From NCBI RefSeq assembly GCF_001605725.1, contig NZ_CP011530.1, positions 620,001 to 684,000 of the forward strand: 64,000 nt of DNA, written 5' to 3'. The stretch's first letter is position 1. Each line of letters starts with the position of its first letter. Below, in pieces: positions 36,482 through 45,606 of this stretch. A program made the translations under genes and the position numbers. The notes beneath the pieces were generated by a model. That model worked only from the letters and a program-made list of their open reading frames with translations, did no database searches and was not told the origin of the DNA. This stretch comes from Mycobacteroides immunogenum. GTDB lineage: Bacteria; Actinomycetota; Actinomycetes; Mycobacteriales; Mycobacteriaceae.

Positions 36482-38791
36482 ATGTTCGAAAGATTCACTG
36501 ACCGCGCAAGGCGGGTGGTTGTGCTGGCCCAAGAAGAGGCCCGCATGCTCAACCACAACTACATCGGCACCGAGCACATCCTGCTGGGCCTCATCCGTGA
36601 GGGTGAAGGCGTCGCGGCGCAGGTGCTGGTGAAGCTGGGCGCTGAGCTGACCCGGGTGCGTCAGCAGGTCATCCAGCTGCTGAGCGGCTACCAGGGCAAG
36701 GAGACCGCCGAGTCCGGCACCAGCGGCCGCGGTGGCGAAGCAGGCACACCGTCGACCTCGCTGGTGCTTGACCAGTTCGGCCGCAACCTGACTGCCGCCG
36801 CCATGGAAGGCAAGCTCGATCCGGTCATCGGCCGCGAGAAGGAAATCGAGCGGGTCATGCAGGTGCTGAGCCGTCGCACCAAGAACAACCCGGTGCTGAT
36901 CGGTGAGCCCGGTGTCGGTAAGACCGCCGTGGTCGAGGGACTGGCGCAGGCCATCGTGCATGGCGAGGTGCCCGAGACGCTGAAGAACAAGCAGCTGTAC
37001 ACCCTGGACCTGGGGTCCCTGGTGGCCGGCAGCCGGTACCGCGGTGATTTCGAGGAGCGCCTCAAGAAGGTGCTCAAGGAGATCAACACCCGCGGCGACA
37101 TCATCCTGTTCATCGACGAGCTGCACACGCTGGTGGGTGCGGGCGCGGCCGAGGGCGCGATCGACGCCGCGTCGATCCTGAAGCCGAAGCTGGCTCGTGG
37201 CGAGCTGCAGACCATCGGTGCGACCACTCTCGACGAGTACCGCAAGTACATCGAGAAGGACGCCGCCCTGGAGCGCCGGTTCCAGCCGGTGCAGGTGGGC
37301 GAGCCGACGGTCGAGCACACCATCGAGATCCTCAAGGGTCTGCGCGATCGCTACGAGGCACACCACCGGGTGTCCATCACCGACGGCGCGCTGGTCGCGG
37401 CGGCCACCCTGGCCGACCGGTACATCAACGACAGGTTCTTGCCCGACAAGGCAATCGACCTGATCGATGAGGCCGGTGCCCGGATGCGCATCCGCCGGAT
37501 GACCGCTCCGCCAGACCTGCGCGAGTTCGACGAGAAGATCGCCGACGCGCGCCGGGAGAAGGAATCGGCCATCGACGCCCAGGACTTCGAGAAGGCCGCG
37601 CGCTTGCGCGACTCCGAGAAGCAGCTGGTCGCGCAGCGTGCCGATCGCGAAAAGCAGTGGCGTTCAGGTGATCTGGACGTGGTTGCGGAAGTCGATGATG
37701 AGCAGATCGCCGAGGTGCTGGGCAACTGGACCGGTATCCCCGTGTTCAAGCTCACCGAGGAGGAGACAACTCGGCTGCTGCGTATGGAAGATGAGCTGCA
37801 CAAGCGGATCATCGGCCAAGAGGATGCCGTCAAGGCAGTCTCCAAGGCCATCCGCCGTACCCGCGCCGGTCTGAAGGACCCGCGGCGTCCCTCGGGCTCG
37901 TTCATCTTCGCCGGCCCGTCCGGTGTGGGTAAGACCGAGCTGTCCAAGGCGCTGGCCAACTTCCTGTTCGGCGACGACGACGCCCTCATCCAGATCGACA
38001 TGGGTGAGTTCCACGACCGCTTCACCGCCTCAAGGCTTTTCGGCGCTCCTCCGGGATACGTCGGCTACGAGGAGGGCGGCCAGCTCACCGAGAAGGTGCG
38101 TCGCAAGCCGTTCAGCGTCGTGTTGTTCGACGAGATCGAGAAGGCACACCAGGAGATCTACAACACCCTGTTGCAGGTTCTCGAGGACGGGCGTCTCACC
38201 GACGGCCAGGGTCGCACAGTCGATTTCAAGAACACCGTGCTGATCTTCACCTCGAACCTGGGCACATCGGATATCTCGAAGGCCGTGGGCCTCGGATTCT
38301 CCGAGGGTGCTGCCGGTTCGAACTACGAGCGGATGAAGCAGAAGGTCCACGACGAGCTCAAGAAGCACTTCCGTCCGGAATTCCTCAACCGCATCGACGA
38401 CATCATCGTCTTCGAGCAGTTGACGCAGGAACAGATCATCGAGATGGTCGACCTGATGATCGGCCGGGTGGGCAAGCAGCTCAAGGCCAAGGACATGGAG
38501 ATGGAACTCTCCGACAAGGCCAAGGCGCTGCTCGCCAAGCGCGGGTTCGACCCGGTGCTGGGCGCGCGGCCGCTGCGCCGGACCATCCAGCGCGAGATCG
38601 AGGACACCCTCTCGGAGAAGATCCTCTTCAACGAGGTTGGCCCCGGCGAGCTGGTCACGGTCGACGTCGAAGGCTGGGATGGCGAGGGCGCCGGCGAGGA
38701 CGCGAAGTTCACCTTCGTCGGCCGTCCGAAGCCCGCGCTGGTCACTGGTGAGGAGCCGGCCGCCGACCTGGCCGCCTCTGCCTCTGAGTAG
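36482..38791 (+). CDS. clpC1: AAA+ unfoldase ClpC1 with only one N-terminal repeat
   Basis: The product is 769 residues from ATG 36482, preceded by GAGGGAG. ClpC1 unfolds substrates for the ClpP1P2 protease. D1 Walker A is GEPGVGKT and D2 Walker A is GPSGVGKT; both Walker B motifs, the UVR-like middle region and the C-terminal domain are intact. The N-terminal domain normally has two Clp_N repeats, each with [14 protein letters not shown]. Here only one is found: residues 1-24 match repeat 1, and from R39 on ([15 protein letters not shown]) the sequence matches repeat 2. About 75 residues (225 bp) are missing in frame compared with the 848-residue M. tuberculosis protein. ATPase function may remain, but adaptor, substrate and drug binding at this domain should change. 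Confidence 0.93.
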   Translation: MFERFTDRARRVVVLAQEEARMLNHNYIGTEHILLGLIREGEGVAAQVLVKLGAELTRVRQQVIQLLSGYQGKETAESGTSGRGGEAGTPSTSLVLDQFGRNLTAAAMEGKLDPVIGREKEIERVMQVLSRRTKNNPVLIGEPGVGKTAVVEGLAQAIVHGEVPETLKNKQLYTLDLGSLVAGSRYRGDFEERLKKVLKEINTRGDIILFIDELHTLVGAGAAEGAIDAASILKPKLARGELQTIGATTLDEYRKYIEKDAALERRFQPVQVGEPTVEHTIEILKGLRDRYEAHHRVSITDGALVAAATLADRYINDRFLPDKAIDLIDEAGARMRIRRMTAPPDLREFDEKIADARREKESAIDAQDFEKAARLRDSEKQLVAQRADREKQWRSGDLDVVAEVDDEQIAEVLGNWTGIPVFKLTEEETTRLLRMEDELHKRIIGQEDAVKAVSKAIRRTRAGLKDPRRPSGSFIFAGPSGVGKTELSKALANFLFGDDDALIQIDMGEFHDRFTASRLFGAPPGYVGYEEGGQLTEKVRRKPFSVVLFDEIEKAHQEIYNTLLQVLEDGRLTDGQGRTVDFKNTVLIFTSNLGTSDISKAVGLGFSEGAAGSNYERMKQKVHDELKKHFRPEFLNRIDDIIVFEQLTQEQIIEMVDLMIGRVGKQLKAKDMEMELSDKAKALLAKRGFDPVLGARPLRRTIQREIEDTLSEKILFNEVGPGELVTVDVEGWDGEGAGEDAKFTFVGRPKPALVTGEEPAADLAASASE

Positions 38792-38803
38792 TCGGTTCTG
38801 ATC

Positions 38804-38842
38804 GAACGCCCGGTTGCCGCATTGCGCGGCAGCCGGGCGTTC
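38804..38842 (+). terminator. Strong hairpin after clpC1
   Basis: Arms of 17 bases (38804-38820 and 38826-38842) pair with one G-U over a 5-base loop ATTGC. It lies 12 bases after the clpC1 stop and has no long T-run. It probably ends clpC1 transcription before the tetR gene. Confidence 0.75.
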
Positions 38843-38875
38843 GGCGTTTCCGGGCCCGCTGCGTAGGGTCTGGGC

Positions 38876-39508
38876 ATGGAAACCAGCTCGGAAGCGGCGG
38901 CGAGGGGCGAGCGTCGCCGGATGCGCACGCGCACAGCCTTGTTGGATGCCGCGGAGCGATTGTTGTCGCGGCACTCCGCGGACGCGGTCCGCATGGAGGA
39001 TGTCGCTGAGCTGGCGGGCATGTCTGCGGCTTCGGTGTATGTCCATTTCGGGACCAAGGACGCGTTGGTGTCGGCGGTGATGCAACGCCTGTTGGAGATA
39101 TCGATGGTGGAGCTGACGGCCGCGTATTCCAGTGAGGGAACGGCGTTCGAGCAGGTGCGGCAGGCGGGACTGGCCTACATGAGGCTGTTGATCGATCACC
39201 CGGCTTTGACGCGGTACGTCGCGGTGAACGCCATCGGCGGACCCGCCAACCCGTTCGATGAGGTCGTGGCCGAGCGCCTGGACGTGCTCCGGGTGGCGTT
39301 CGAGGAACGTATTCAGGCGGCGGTCGATGACGGTGAGATCCGGCCGGTGGACAGCCGATTGCTCTCCTACTTCCTGTTCGGTTCGTGGAGTGGGGTGGCT
39401 GCCCTCGCATTGCGTGACGACGGCGCGCGTCTCACCGCAGAAGAGGTCGAACAGTGTCTGATACAGGCGCGCGACCTTTTGACCTGGGGTATTACCCCCA
39501 TTGATTAA
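38876..39508 (+). CDS. TetR-family transcriptional regulator
   Basis: A 210-residue regulator with an N-terminal helix-turn-helix (LLDAAERLLSRHSADAVRMEDVAELAGMSAASVYVHFGTKDAL, residues about 21-63). The C-terminal ligand domain is of the TetR_C type. It lies 29 bases upstream of a deazaflavin-dependent reductase gene. A near-perfect palindrome lies between them and probably is its operator, so it likely represses the downstream pair. Confidence 0.9.
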   Translation: METSSEAAARGERRRMRTRTALLDAAERLLSRHSADAVRMEDVAELAGMSAASVYVHFGTKDALVSAVMQRLLEISMVELTAAYSSEGTAFEQVRQAGLAYMRLLIDHPALTRYVAVNAIGGPANPFDEVVAERLDVLRVAFEERIQAAVDDGEIRPVDSRLLSYFLFGSWSGVAALALRDDGARLTAEEVEQCLIQARDLLTWGITPID

Positions 39509-39509
39509 A

Positions 39510-39526
39510 TTAGAGTCTGACTCTAA
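39510..39526. promoter_or_regulatory. Palindromic operator TTAGAGT-N3-ACTCTAA
   Basis: A perfect 7-base inverted repeat with a 3-base centre starts 1 base after the tetR stop and ends 11 bases before the reductase ATG. Size and symmetry fit a TetR dimer site. A promoter for the reductase would have to lie inside tetR or overlap the site. Confidence 0.65.
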
Positions 39527-39537
39527 ACTTCTCGGGC

Positions 39538-40050
39538 ATGACGCCCACAACGCTGCGCAGGGTTGATCCCGGTGCGCAGGACGACCTGCTGCGCCGCTCA
39601 TATGTCGCATTTCTGGGTACCCGTGCCGGACGTTGGACGGCAATCAACATCGCCCCCAAGATCGACCCCTGGTTACTGAAGATTTCACGCGGGCGCCTCG
39701 GCATGGCGTTGATGCTGCCGTCCACGCTGATCACCACCATCGGGGCCAGGACCGGCCAGCCGCGCACCAACGCGGTGCTGTACTTCCATGACGGCGACGA
39801 TGTCATCGTCATCGCGTCCAGTTATGGCAGGGACAGCCACCCCGCCTGGTACTACAACCCGAAGGCCAATCCCCGCGTCACGATCGGGGACGGGCAGCAG
39901 ATGACGGCCGTCGAGGTGGCCGAGGCGGCCGAACGGGACAGGCTCTGGGGATCGGCGGACAGGGTCTATCCGCTGTTCGCCGATTATCGTGTGCGTGCGG
40001 CCGCGCTCGGTCGCCGCATCCCGATTATCCGGTTGAGTCAAAATGTCTGA
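39538..40050 (+). CDS. Deazaflavin (F420)-dependent nitroreductase family protein
   Basis: A 170-residue split-barrel protein of the Ddn/DUF385 family, which uses reduced F420 to reduce nitro compounds, quinones or other substrates. The signature TTIGARTGQPRTNAVLYF and the SSYGRDSHPAWYYNPKANPRVTI segment are typical. It is placed after the tetR gene and overlaps the next membrane-protein gene by 8 bases, forming a small unit. Confidence 0.88.
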   Translation: MTPTTLRRVDPGAQDDLLRRSYVAFLGTRAGRWTAINIAPKIDPWLLKISRGRLGMALMLPSTLITTIGARTGQPRTNAVLYFHDGDDVIVIASSYGRDSHPAWYYNPKANPRVTIGDGQQMTAVEVAEAAERDRLWGSADRVYPLFADYRVRAAALGRRIPIIRLSQNV

Positions 40051-41212
40051 ACTGAAACGGGTTTCGATAACTCGGGTGTGCTACGCCGCGGCCGCCGCGG
40101 TGGCGTTTCTGTACCTTCCGCTGGCGATGAATTACACCTGGCCGCTTTTCTTCCCCGGAACGCCCCGGCTGCAGGATGGGCTGAACACCCTCATCAACGG
40201 CTCCGCATACGCCGTGGGGGAAGGCTCGGTGGAGGCGGTTCGGCACAGTGACTACTCCGAGCATCGCGCCGTGATGGCCGTGCACACCACGCTGGGGGCA
40301 ATCGCGCTGGGGCTCGCCATGTTTCAGTTCTCCGGCCGAATGCGTTCCCGTCACCCCGCCGTGCATCGATGGATGGGCAGGGCCTATTTGGCGCTCATGA
40401 CCGTGAGCATGTTGACGGCAATCATCTTCCTGGCCGCGGCTCCATACGTTGGCCATTTCATCGGGCGCGCATTTGATCTACAGCTGTGGGCGCTGGCTCT
40501 GGGCACCCTCGGCAGCGCGTGGTTCGCTCTGTACGCCATTCGGAATCGCGATGTGATCACCCATCGTGCCTGGATGACCTACAGCGTGGCGCTGATGATG
40601 ACCGCGCCGCTGCTGCGGGTGCTGTGGATCGGAATTCAGCCGATCGTGCCGCAGCATGATCTCCTGACCAATCTCGGGGCCAGTGCCATCGTGCTCGGCG
40701 TGATGGCCCCGTTCGGTGCGGCCGCCGCCTTCGTGATGGTTCAACCGGCAGGCAGGGCGCCGGTGCGGCGGTACTCCGTTGCGAGCTATGTACTGAGTGC
40801 GGGACTGGCTCTGTCGGGGTCCATCGGGTACGCGGCGCTGGCACTGCGTCTGCCGGAGTACATCCCACGTTCCCTGGCGGCCTACCACCTGGTGCCGCTG
40901 TGGATCGCGCTGGCGATCTCAATCGCGGGTGCCTGGCGGGCGCGTGCGCGCGGTCAGGGTGTGCGCGAACAACGTTGGCGCTGGCTGATGTGGGGTCTGG
41001 CGATCGCACCTATCGCCGCCTGCGCCACCGTGGTGGTCAGCGCGCCCGTCTACTCCGCATCGGACGCCGTCATCGCCGGCGGCATGGTGGGCGCGCCCGG
41101 ACCCATCACCGTCGCCTTCGCTCTGATCGTGCATAACGCCGCGCGCCGGATATCGGGGCCGACAGCGCGCACAGCGCAGCGGGACAACGTCACGACTGCA
41201 GCAGCGGCCTGA
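40043..41212 (+). CDS. DUF2306 multi-spanning membrane protein
   Basis: A 389-residue protein with about nine hydrophobic helices. The DUF2306 core is recognisable: HTTLGAIALGLAMFQF, then HPAVHRWMGRAYL and RNRDVITHRAWMTYS, with conserved histidines in or near helices that suggest haem or metal binding, as in related b-type membrane proteins. Function is unknown. It is co-transcribed with the deazaflavin reductase. Its 3' end overlaps the convergent LLM gene by 23 bases. Confidence 0.82.
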   Translation: MSELKRVSITRVCYAAAAAVAFLYLPLAMNYTWPLFFPGTPRLQDGLNTLINGSAYAVGEGSVEAVRHSDYSEHRAVMAVHTTLGAIALGLAMFQFSGRMRSRHPAVHRWMGRAYLALMTVSMLTAIIFLAAAPYVGHFIGRAFDLQLWALALGTLGSAWFALYAIRNRDVITHRAWMTYSVALMMTAPLLRVLWIGIQPIVPQHDLLTNLGASAIVLGVMAPFGAAAAFVMVQPAGRAPVRRYSVASYVLSAGLALSGSIGYAALALRLPEYIPRSLAAYHLVPLWIALAISIAGAWRARARGQGVREQRWRWLMWGLAIAPIAACATVVVSAPVYSASDAVIAGGMVGAPGPITVAFALIVHNAARRISGPTARTAQRDNVTTAAAA

Positions 41213-42056
41213 CTTCCTGCCCGAGCGCATGGATGTAGCCCAGCAGATCAGGCTCATTGCCGGTGGGGGATGCGATGAAGTCGGTGACGCCCAGATCTCG
41301 TATTTCAGATAGCGTGTCGGCGACTTCGGCGGCGCTACCGCCAATGCTCGTCGAGGCGTCGAATGAGATTCCGGGATAGTGGCCCGGATCCGCCGCGATG
41401 AGTTCGGCGGCTTGGGCACCGACGCTGATCGTGCGGCTCAGGAAGATCCGGTGACCGGGCTGTGGCGTTATCAGTGCGCAGTATCCGGCAATGGCGCCGC
41501 TGCTCACCATGCTCGTGAGCAATGTGCCGTCGCCGAGTTGGCCCGCGAGGCGCAGCGAATTCGGGCCGTTCGCGCCGATCATGATGGGCAGCGGTGCCGG
41601 GGGAGTCCAGTCCAGTCGCACCCGGTCGAGCGTGATGTATCGTCCCGTGACACTGATTTCCTTGCCTGCGAACAGGTTTCGCAATGCCGTGACGTATTCT
41701 TCGAGAAGGGTCAGCGGCGAGGTGACCTTGGCGCCAATCTGTGCCATGTGTGGCTGCCAGCCGTGTCCGACCCCCGGTATGACCCTGCCCGGGAAGTTAC
41801 GGGCCAAGATGCTGAAATCCATTGCCGCTGTCACCACATTGCGTACCGGCGTGGAGAGGAATCCGGTACCCACACTGATCCGGTCGGTGACCGCCAGAGC
41901 CAGCGAGGCATACGCGATGGAGGTCGTGGCGAAACAGTCCTCGCAGACCCACAGATAGTCCAGCCCGGCGGCGTCGGCCGCGCGGGCCACGTCGGGCAGC
42001 CGTTCCGGAGGCAGGGAGGGCGGCACCATCAGGCCAAGGGAAGTGGGTGAGCTCAT
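41190..42056 (-). CDS. LLM-class flavin/F420-dependent oxidoreductase
   Basis: A 288-residue TIM-barrel protein: GLDYLWVCEDCF, ALAVTDRISVGTGFLSTPVRN, PGRVIPGVGHGW and LPIMIGANGPNSLRLAGQLGDG are luciferase-like family segments. The length suits F420-dependent members. It lies 26 bases downstream of btuF on the same strand, so it may be transcribed from the cobalamin riboswitch promoter. There is no direct evidence of a B12-related reaction. Confidence 0.85.
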   Translation of the reverse strand: MSSPTSLGLMVPPSLPPERLPDVARAADAAGLDYLWVCEDCFATTSIAYASLALAVTDRISVGTGFLSTPVRNVVTAAMDFSILARNFPGRVIPGVGHGWQPHMAQIGAKVTSPLTLLEEYVTALRNLFAGKEISVTGRYITLDRVRLDWTPPAPLPIMIGANGPNSLRLAGQLGDGTLLTSMVSSGAIAGYCALITPQPGHRIFLSRTISVGAQAAELIAADPGHYPGISFDASTSIGGSAAEVADTLSEIRDLGVTDFIASPTGNEPDLLGYIHALGQEVRPLLQS

Positions 42057-42082
42057 GCCGCCAGCCTAGGCGTAGGCTGCAT

Positions 42083-43075
42083 TCAGAATCCCTTGCTGCG
42101 CAGGTAGTTCGCCAGGGTGACGATGGCAGCCGGGTTGCGTGGTCCCTCGACGAGTGCGGCGTACGGCAGCACGATGAAGTTCCCGTCCCGCACCGCGCGG
42201 GTGTGCTTCATCAGCGGTTGCGACTTGAGCAGGTTGATCTTGGCTTCGGCGGTGTTGTTGGGCCCCACTCCGTAGTCGCAGATGATGATCACCTGCGGGT
42301 CTCGCTGAGCCGCGGTTTCCCAGGCGCTGGTGGTCCAGCTGTCGCCGAGGTCGGAGAATATGTTGCGGCCACCGGCCTTCTCGATGATCTGTTGGGGCGC
42401 GGCGGTATTGCCGGATGTGAACGGCTCGGCCTCCCCGCTGTCGTACAGGAATACGCGTACGGGCGCCTGCTCGTGCGGAGCATGGGTCTGCACGTCCTCG
42501 ATGGTCTTGCGATAGCCGGCGATCAGCTCCCGGGCACGGTCCGATACCCCGAAGATGGTGCCCAGGTTGGTGAGGTCTTCATACAGGGCGTCTAGGGGCG
42601 CCTTGATGCCGCGCCGCGCTGTTCCGGGCTGTCGGCATGCCTCGGTGAGCTGATAGGGCTTCGCCCCGATGGTCCGCACCCAATCCGGGGTTAACCCCGA
42701 GGTTTCGCTGAATCCGTAACTCCATCCGGCGAAGACGAGATCGGGGCGCGCGGCCTGCACGGCTTCGCGTGTGAATCCCTGCCCCAGGTTCGTGGTCGAC
42801 TCGAATTGCGCCTTCCACGGCGACGTGGCGACGTCTCGGTCCTGCCCGGAGTCCAGGAAATAGCCCGCCATCTGATCCTGCAGGCCGAGTGCGAACAGCA
42901 TTTCGGTGACCCCGGTGTCGTTGGTGACGGCCCGGGTCACCGGCACCGGAACCTCTAGGGGTGCGCCGCAATTGTCCACGGACGCACGCTGGGTTCCGGG
43001 GCTCTTCTCCTCGATGGTCGCGCAGCTCGCCGCAAGCAGCGATAGCACCGCCGCCACGCCTATGAGTGCCTTCAT
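42083..43075 (-). CDS. Cobalamin-type ABC transporter substrate-binding lipoprotein (BtuF-like)
   Basis: The product is 330 residues from ATG 43075. The lipoprotein signal ends in LLAASC (cysteine at residue 17). The mature part is a class III (BtuF/FhuD-type) binding protein: RAVTNDTGVTEMLFALGL, RPDLVFAGWSYGF and an ATNDTG-like start. This fold binds vitamin B12 or ferric siderophores; the family alone cannot tell which. The cobalamin riboswitch that heads the operon argues for a corrinoid. The start overlaps the ATPase stop by 4 bases. Confidence 0.85.
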   Translation of the reverse strand: MKALIGVAAVLSLLAASCATIEEKSPGTQRASVDNCGAPLEVPVPVTRAVTNDTGVTEMLFALGLQDQMAGYFLDSGQDRDVATSPWKAQFESTTNLGQGFTREAVQAARPDLVFAGWSYGFSETSGLTPDWVRTIGAKPYQLTEACRQPGTARRGIKAPLDALYEDLTNLGTIFGVSDRARELIAGYRKTIEDVQTHAPHEQAPVRVFLYDSGEAEPFTSGNTAAPQQIIEKAGGRNIFSDLGDSWTTSAWETAAQRDPQVIIICDYGVGPNNTAEAKINLLKSQPLMKHTRAVRDGNFIVLPYAALVEGPRNPAAIVTLANYLRSKGF

Positions 43076-43851
43076 TCCTTCTCCTGTCCTCCGGCGTCGA
43101 AGATGATCTGCGGTACCCCGCTGCGCGGATGGGCGATGACATGGCAGTCGATGCCAAACCATCGGCCGACGGACGCCGCGGTGATCACCTCGTGCGGTGA
43201 TCCGGACAGCACCACACGGCCATCGGCCATGACGTGAATCGTGTCGCAGTACTGTGCCGCGAGATTGAGGTCGTGCAGTGCGGCGATGATGGTGATGCCC
43301 AGCGAGCGAGCGGAACTCAGTATCGAGTACTGGTGGCGTACGTCCAGATGGTTGGTCGGCTCGTCGAGCACCAAGACGCGCGGCTGTTGCGCGAGGGCAC
43401 GGGCGATCAGAACCCGCTGGCGCTCGCCACCGGACAGTGAGCTGAACTTGCGGCCGGTGAGTGCCACCACATCGGCCGTCTCGGTGGCCTGCAGGCAGAT
43501 TCTTCTGTCCAGATCGGAGGTGCCGCGCAGTGCGGTGCCGTGCGGGAGCCGGCCGGTGGAGATGACTTCTCCGGCGGTGAAGTCGAAGTCCAATGACATG
43601 TCCTGAGTCAGCGCCGCCACCTGGCGGGCGTTCTCCCGCATGCTGATTGCCCGTACCGAAACACCGTCGACGGCGACCTCCCCGGTATCGGGAGTGAGTG
43701 CGCGGTACAGGCAGCGCAGGGTTGTCGACTTGCCGCTGCCATTGGGGCCGACTATGCCGACGAATCCGCCGGCCACGACGTCCATATCGATATCCGAAAT
43801 GATCCGTGCGCCCGCAATGCTCACCGACACGCCGCGATAACTGACGTCCAT
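43072..43851 (-). CDS. Cobalamin-type ABC transporter ATPase (BtuD-like)
   Basis: A 259-residue FecCD/BtuCD-type ATPase. Walker A is GPNGSGKSTT, the Q loop lies in VAALTQDMSLDF, the signature is LSGGERQRVLIARAL and Walker B is VLVLDEPTNHLD, followed by an H-loop in IIAALHDLNLA. It energises import through the permease encoded just upstream. Its ATG overlaps the permease stop as TGATG and its stop overlaps the btuF-like start. Confidence 0.93.
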   Translation of the reverse strand: MDVSYRGVSVSIAGARIISDIDMDVVAGGFVGIVGPNGSGKSTTLRCLYRALTPDTGEVAVDGVSVRAISMRENARQVAALTQDMSLDFDFTAGEVISTGRLPHGTALRGTSDLDRRICLQATETADVVALTGRKFSSLSGGERQRVLIARALAQQPRVLVLDEPTNHLDVRHQYSILSSARSLGITIIAALHDLNLAAQYCDTIHVMADGRVVLSGSPHEVITAASVGRWFGIDCHVIAHPRSGVPQIIFDAGGQEKE

Positions 43852-44903
43852 CAGCCGACCGCTCCCGCCGACATCGCGCGGCGACGCATCAACCCCACGA
43901 AGACGGGCACCCCGACCGCGGCGGTGATGGCGCCAAGCGGCAGCTCCTGTGGTGGAATGGCTATCCGCGCAACGAGGTCAGCGGCGACCAGGAAGCAGGC
44001 GCCCAGCACCGGGGCCACCATCAGCACGCGCCGATGATCCGCGCCGACCACCAGCCGCGCGGCGTGCGGAATGACCAGTCCCACGAATCCGACCGCGCCG
44101 CAAATGGATACGAAGCACCCGGTCATGACCGCTGACAATACGAACAGTGCCACCCGGAACCGGCCGGCGTGCAGACCCAGTGACGCGCTCACCTCATCGC
44201 CCATGGCGAGCGCGTTGAGCTGGCGGGCAAGTGCCGCGACGCAGAAGATCCCGATCGCGGTCGCGGCGAGCGCCACCGGAACCTTGTCCCACGACGACGC
44301 GCCGAGGCTGCCCAGTAGCCAGAACATGACGCTGCGCGCCGCCTCCCCGTTGGGCGCCAGGAAAACCAGGACCGTGGTCACCGCGGACAAGCCATAACCC
44401 ACCGCCGTACCCACCAAGACCAGCCGCAGTGGCATCAAACCCTGTGGAGTACGTGCGATCTGGTACACCAGCGCGGTCGCGGCGAGAGCACCCAACGACG
44501 CGGACAGTGATAGCGCGTATGCGCCCAGGCTGCCGAGCACCCCATAGACGACCACCGCGGTGGCCCCCACTGATGCTCCCGACGAAATACCGAGAACGTA
44601 TGGATCGGCGAGCGCGTTGCGCACCATCGCCTGCACGATCACGCCCACCACGCTGAGCCCCGCGCCCACAAGGATCGCCAGGATCACCCGAGGCAGCCGC
44701 GATTCGACGACGATTCGGTAGTTCGCGGCGTCGATGGCGGTCACCGGGCCGCCGGTAGCGCCGGCCCACAGGAAGCGCAGGCAGTCACCCCAGGGCACGT
44801 CGGCGGTGCCGAAGGCAAGCGCGGTCACCGAGAGCAGCACCAGCGTCACCAGGCCGCCGACCATCGCAAGGATCAGCGACCGTCCATGCTGTGCGGCGGG
44901 CAT
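43851..44903 (-). CDS. Cobalamin-type ABC transporter permease (BtuC-like)
   Basis: About 350 residues with roughly ten helices, of the FecCD/BtuC permease family. Family segments include RLPRVILAILVGAGLSVVGV, RNALADPYVLGISSGASVGA and GAVGFVGLVIPHAARLVVGADHR. The start at 44903 was chosen because GCAGGA lies 6 bases upstream; 44909 and 44942 are in-frame alternatives. It is the first gene after the minus-strand cobalamin riboswitch. Confidence 0.92.
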   Translation of the reverse strand: MPAAQHGRSLILAMVGGLVTLVLLSVTALAFGTADVPWGDCLRFLWAGATGGPVTAIDAANYRIVVESRLPRVILAILVGAGLSVVGVIVQAMVRNALADPYVLGISSGASVGATAVVVYGVLGSLGAYALSLSASLGALAATALVYQIARTPQGLMPLRLVLVGTAVGYGLSAVTTVLVFLAPNGEAARSVMFWLLGSLGASSWDKVPVALAATAIGIFCVAALARQLNALAMGDEVSASLGLHAGRFRVALFVLSAVMTGCFVSICGAVGFVGLVIPHAARLVVGADHRRVLMVAPVLGACFLVAADLVARIAIPPQELPLGAITAAVGVPVFVGLMRRRAMSAGAVG

Positions 44904-45014
44904 CGACATTCCTGCTTCGTCGGGCTGCCGGCACGAAGGCATGACGGATACGCGTTATGGCGCTACCCGCCATGCAGTCCCTCGGCACCGGCGAATGACC
45001 GCACCGGCTGGTGC

Positions 45015-45220
45015 GGCCGCGCTGGCAGGTCTTCGGGCTCGCGGACACGAGGCATGGACGCCTCACCTATCGGCGGCTGCTTCCCGGGGCCATCGCCCAG
45101 TGCAGTACGTGCCACCGTCGTTTCCACTTACCGCTGCGGGGCAGCTCCGGATTCACACCGGATTCCCTCTTGCGATCCCCGGCAGCATTCCTTGGTGCCT
45201 CGGGGAAACCAACGCGGGCC
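45015..45220 (-). ncRNA. Cobalamin riboswitch upstream of btuC-btuD-btuF
   Basis: On the minus strand the aptamer contains the conserved core: GGGAATCCGGTGTGAATCC, then GGAGCTGCCCCGCAGCGGTAA (45168 to about 45126), and the closing segment GCCCGAAGACCTGCC (ending at 45024). P1 forms between GGCCCGCGTTGG (45220 to 45209) and CCAGCGCGGCC (45025 to 45015), with one bulge and one G-U. The following stretch down to the permease start has further hairpins that could act as the expression platform. High B12 should switch the importer off. Confidence 0.93.
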
Positions 45221-45284
45221 AAAACTATCACTCGAACGCGCAGACCAGCCGGGTCGACTAAGCTCAATCCGTCCTTCGACAGGA

Positions 45285-45346
45285 CGGGAACCTGGTGTGA
45301 TTCCAGGACGGTCGCGCCACTGTGAAAGTCAGACCCTGCTGTCGAG
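45285..45346 (+). ncRNA. Second, compact cobalamin riboswitch upstream of cbtB-cbtA
   Basis: On the plus strand the core GACGGGAACCTGGTGTGATT, CCAGGACGGTCGCGCCACTGT and AGTCAGACCCTG matches the cobalamin aptamer in a short form without the long peripheral arms. P1 pairs TCGACAG (45286-45292) with CTGTCGA (45339-45345). A small hairpin, TCGGGA (45356-45361) with TCCCGA (45369-45374), abuts the AAGGAG ribosome-binding site of cbtB, so control is probably translational. Confidence 0.9.
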
Positions 45347-45384
45347 AAGAACAGATCGGGACGCGGTATCCCGAAAGGAGCATC

Positions 45385-45591
45385 ATGGCCCAGGTTTCTT
45401 CCGTCAGCCGTCCGGTTGCGGTCTCTTTGCCCCAGGCGGCACTCTGGCTCAGCATTACCGCGTTCCTCGCGCTGCTGACCTACTACTTCGTCGGCGTCGA
45501 CCAAGGCGCCGTATCGGTCTTCGGGAGCGACATGCACGTGCATGAGTTCGTGCACGATGCCCGTCACTTCCTCGGCTTCCCCTGCCACTGA
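45385..45591 (+). CDS. cbtB: CbtB, small subunit of a predicted cobalt transporter
   Basis: A 68-residue protein with one membrane helix (ALWLSITAFLALLTYYFVGV) and a His-rich metal-binding end, HVHEFVHDARHFLGFPCH. This plan is the hallmark of CbtB, which always accompanies CbtA under cobalamin riboswitches. The ATG follows AAAGGAG by 4 bases. It starts 38 bases after the aptamer P1 stem. Confidence 0.93.
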   Translation: MAQVSSVSRPVAVSLPQAALWLSITAFLALLTYYFVGVDQGAVSVFGSDMHVHEFVHDARHFLGFPCH

Positions 45592-45606
45592 GTCGGCCCG
45601 CACTCA

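Noticed and set aside
42083..44903. Reading the ABC importer as a siderophore system
   Set aside because: Protein families fit both, but the operon is headed by a clear cobalamin riboswitch and sits next to CbtAB.
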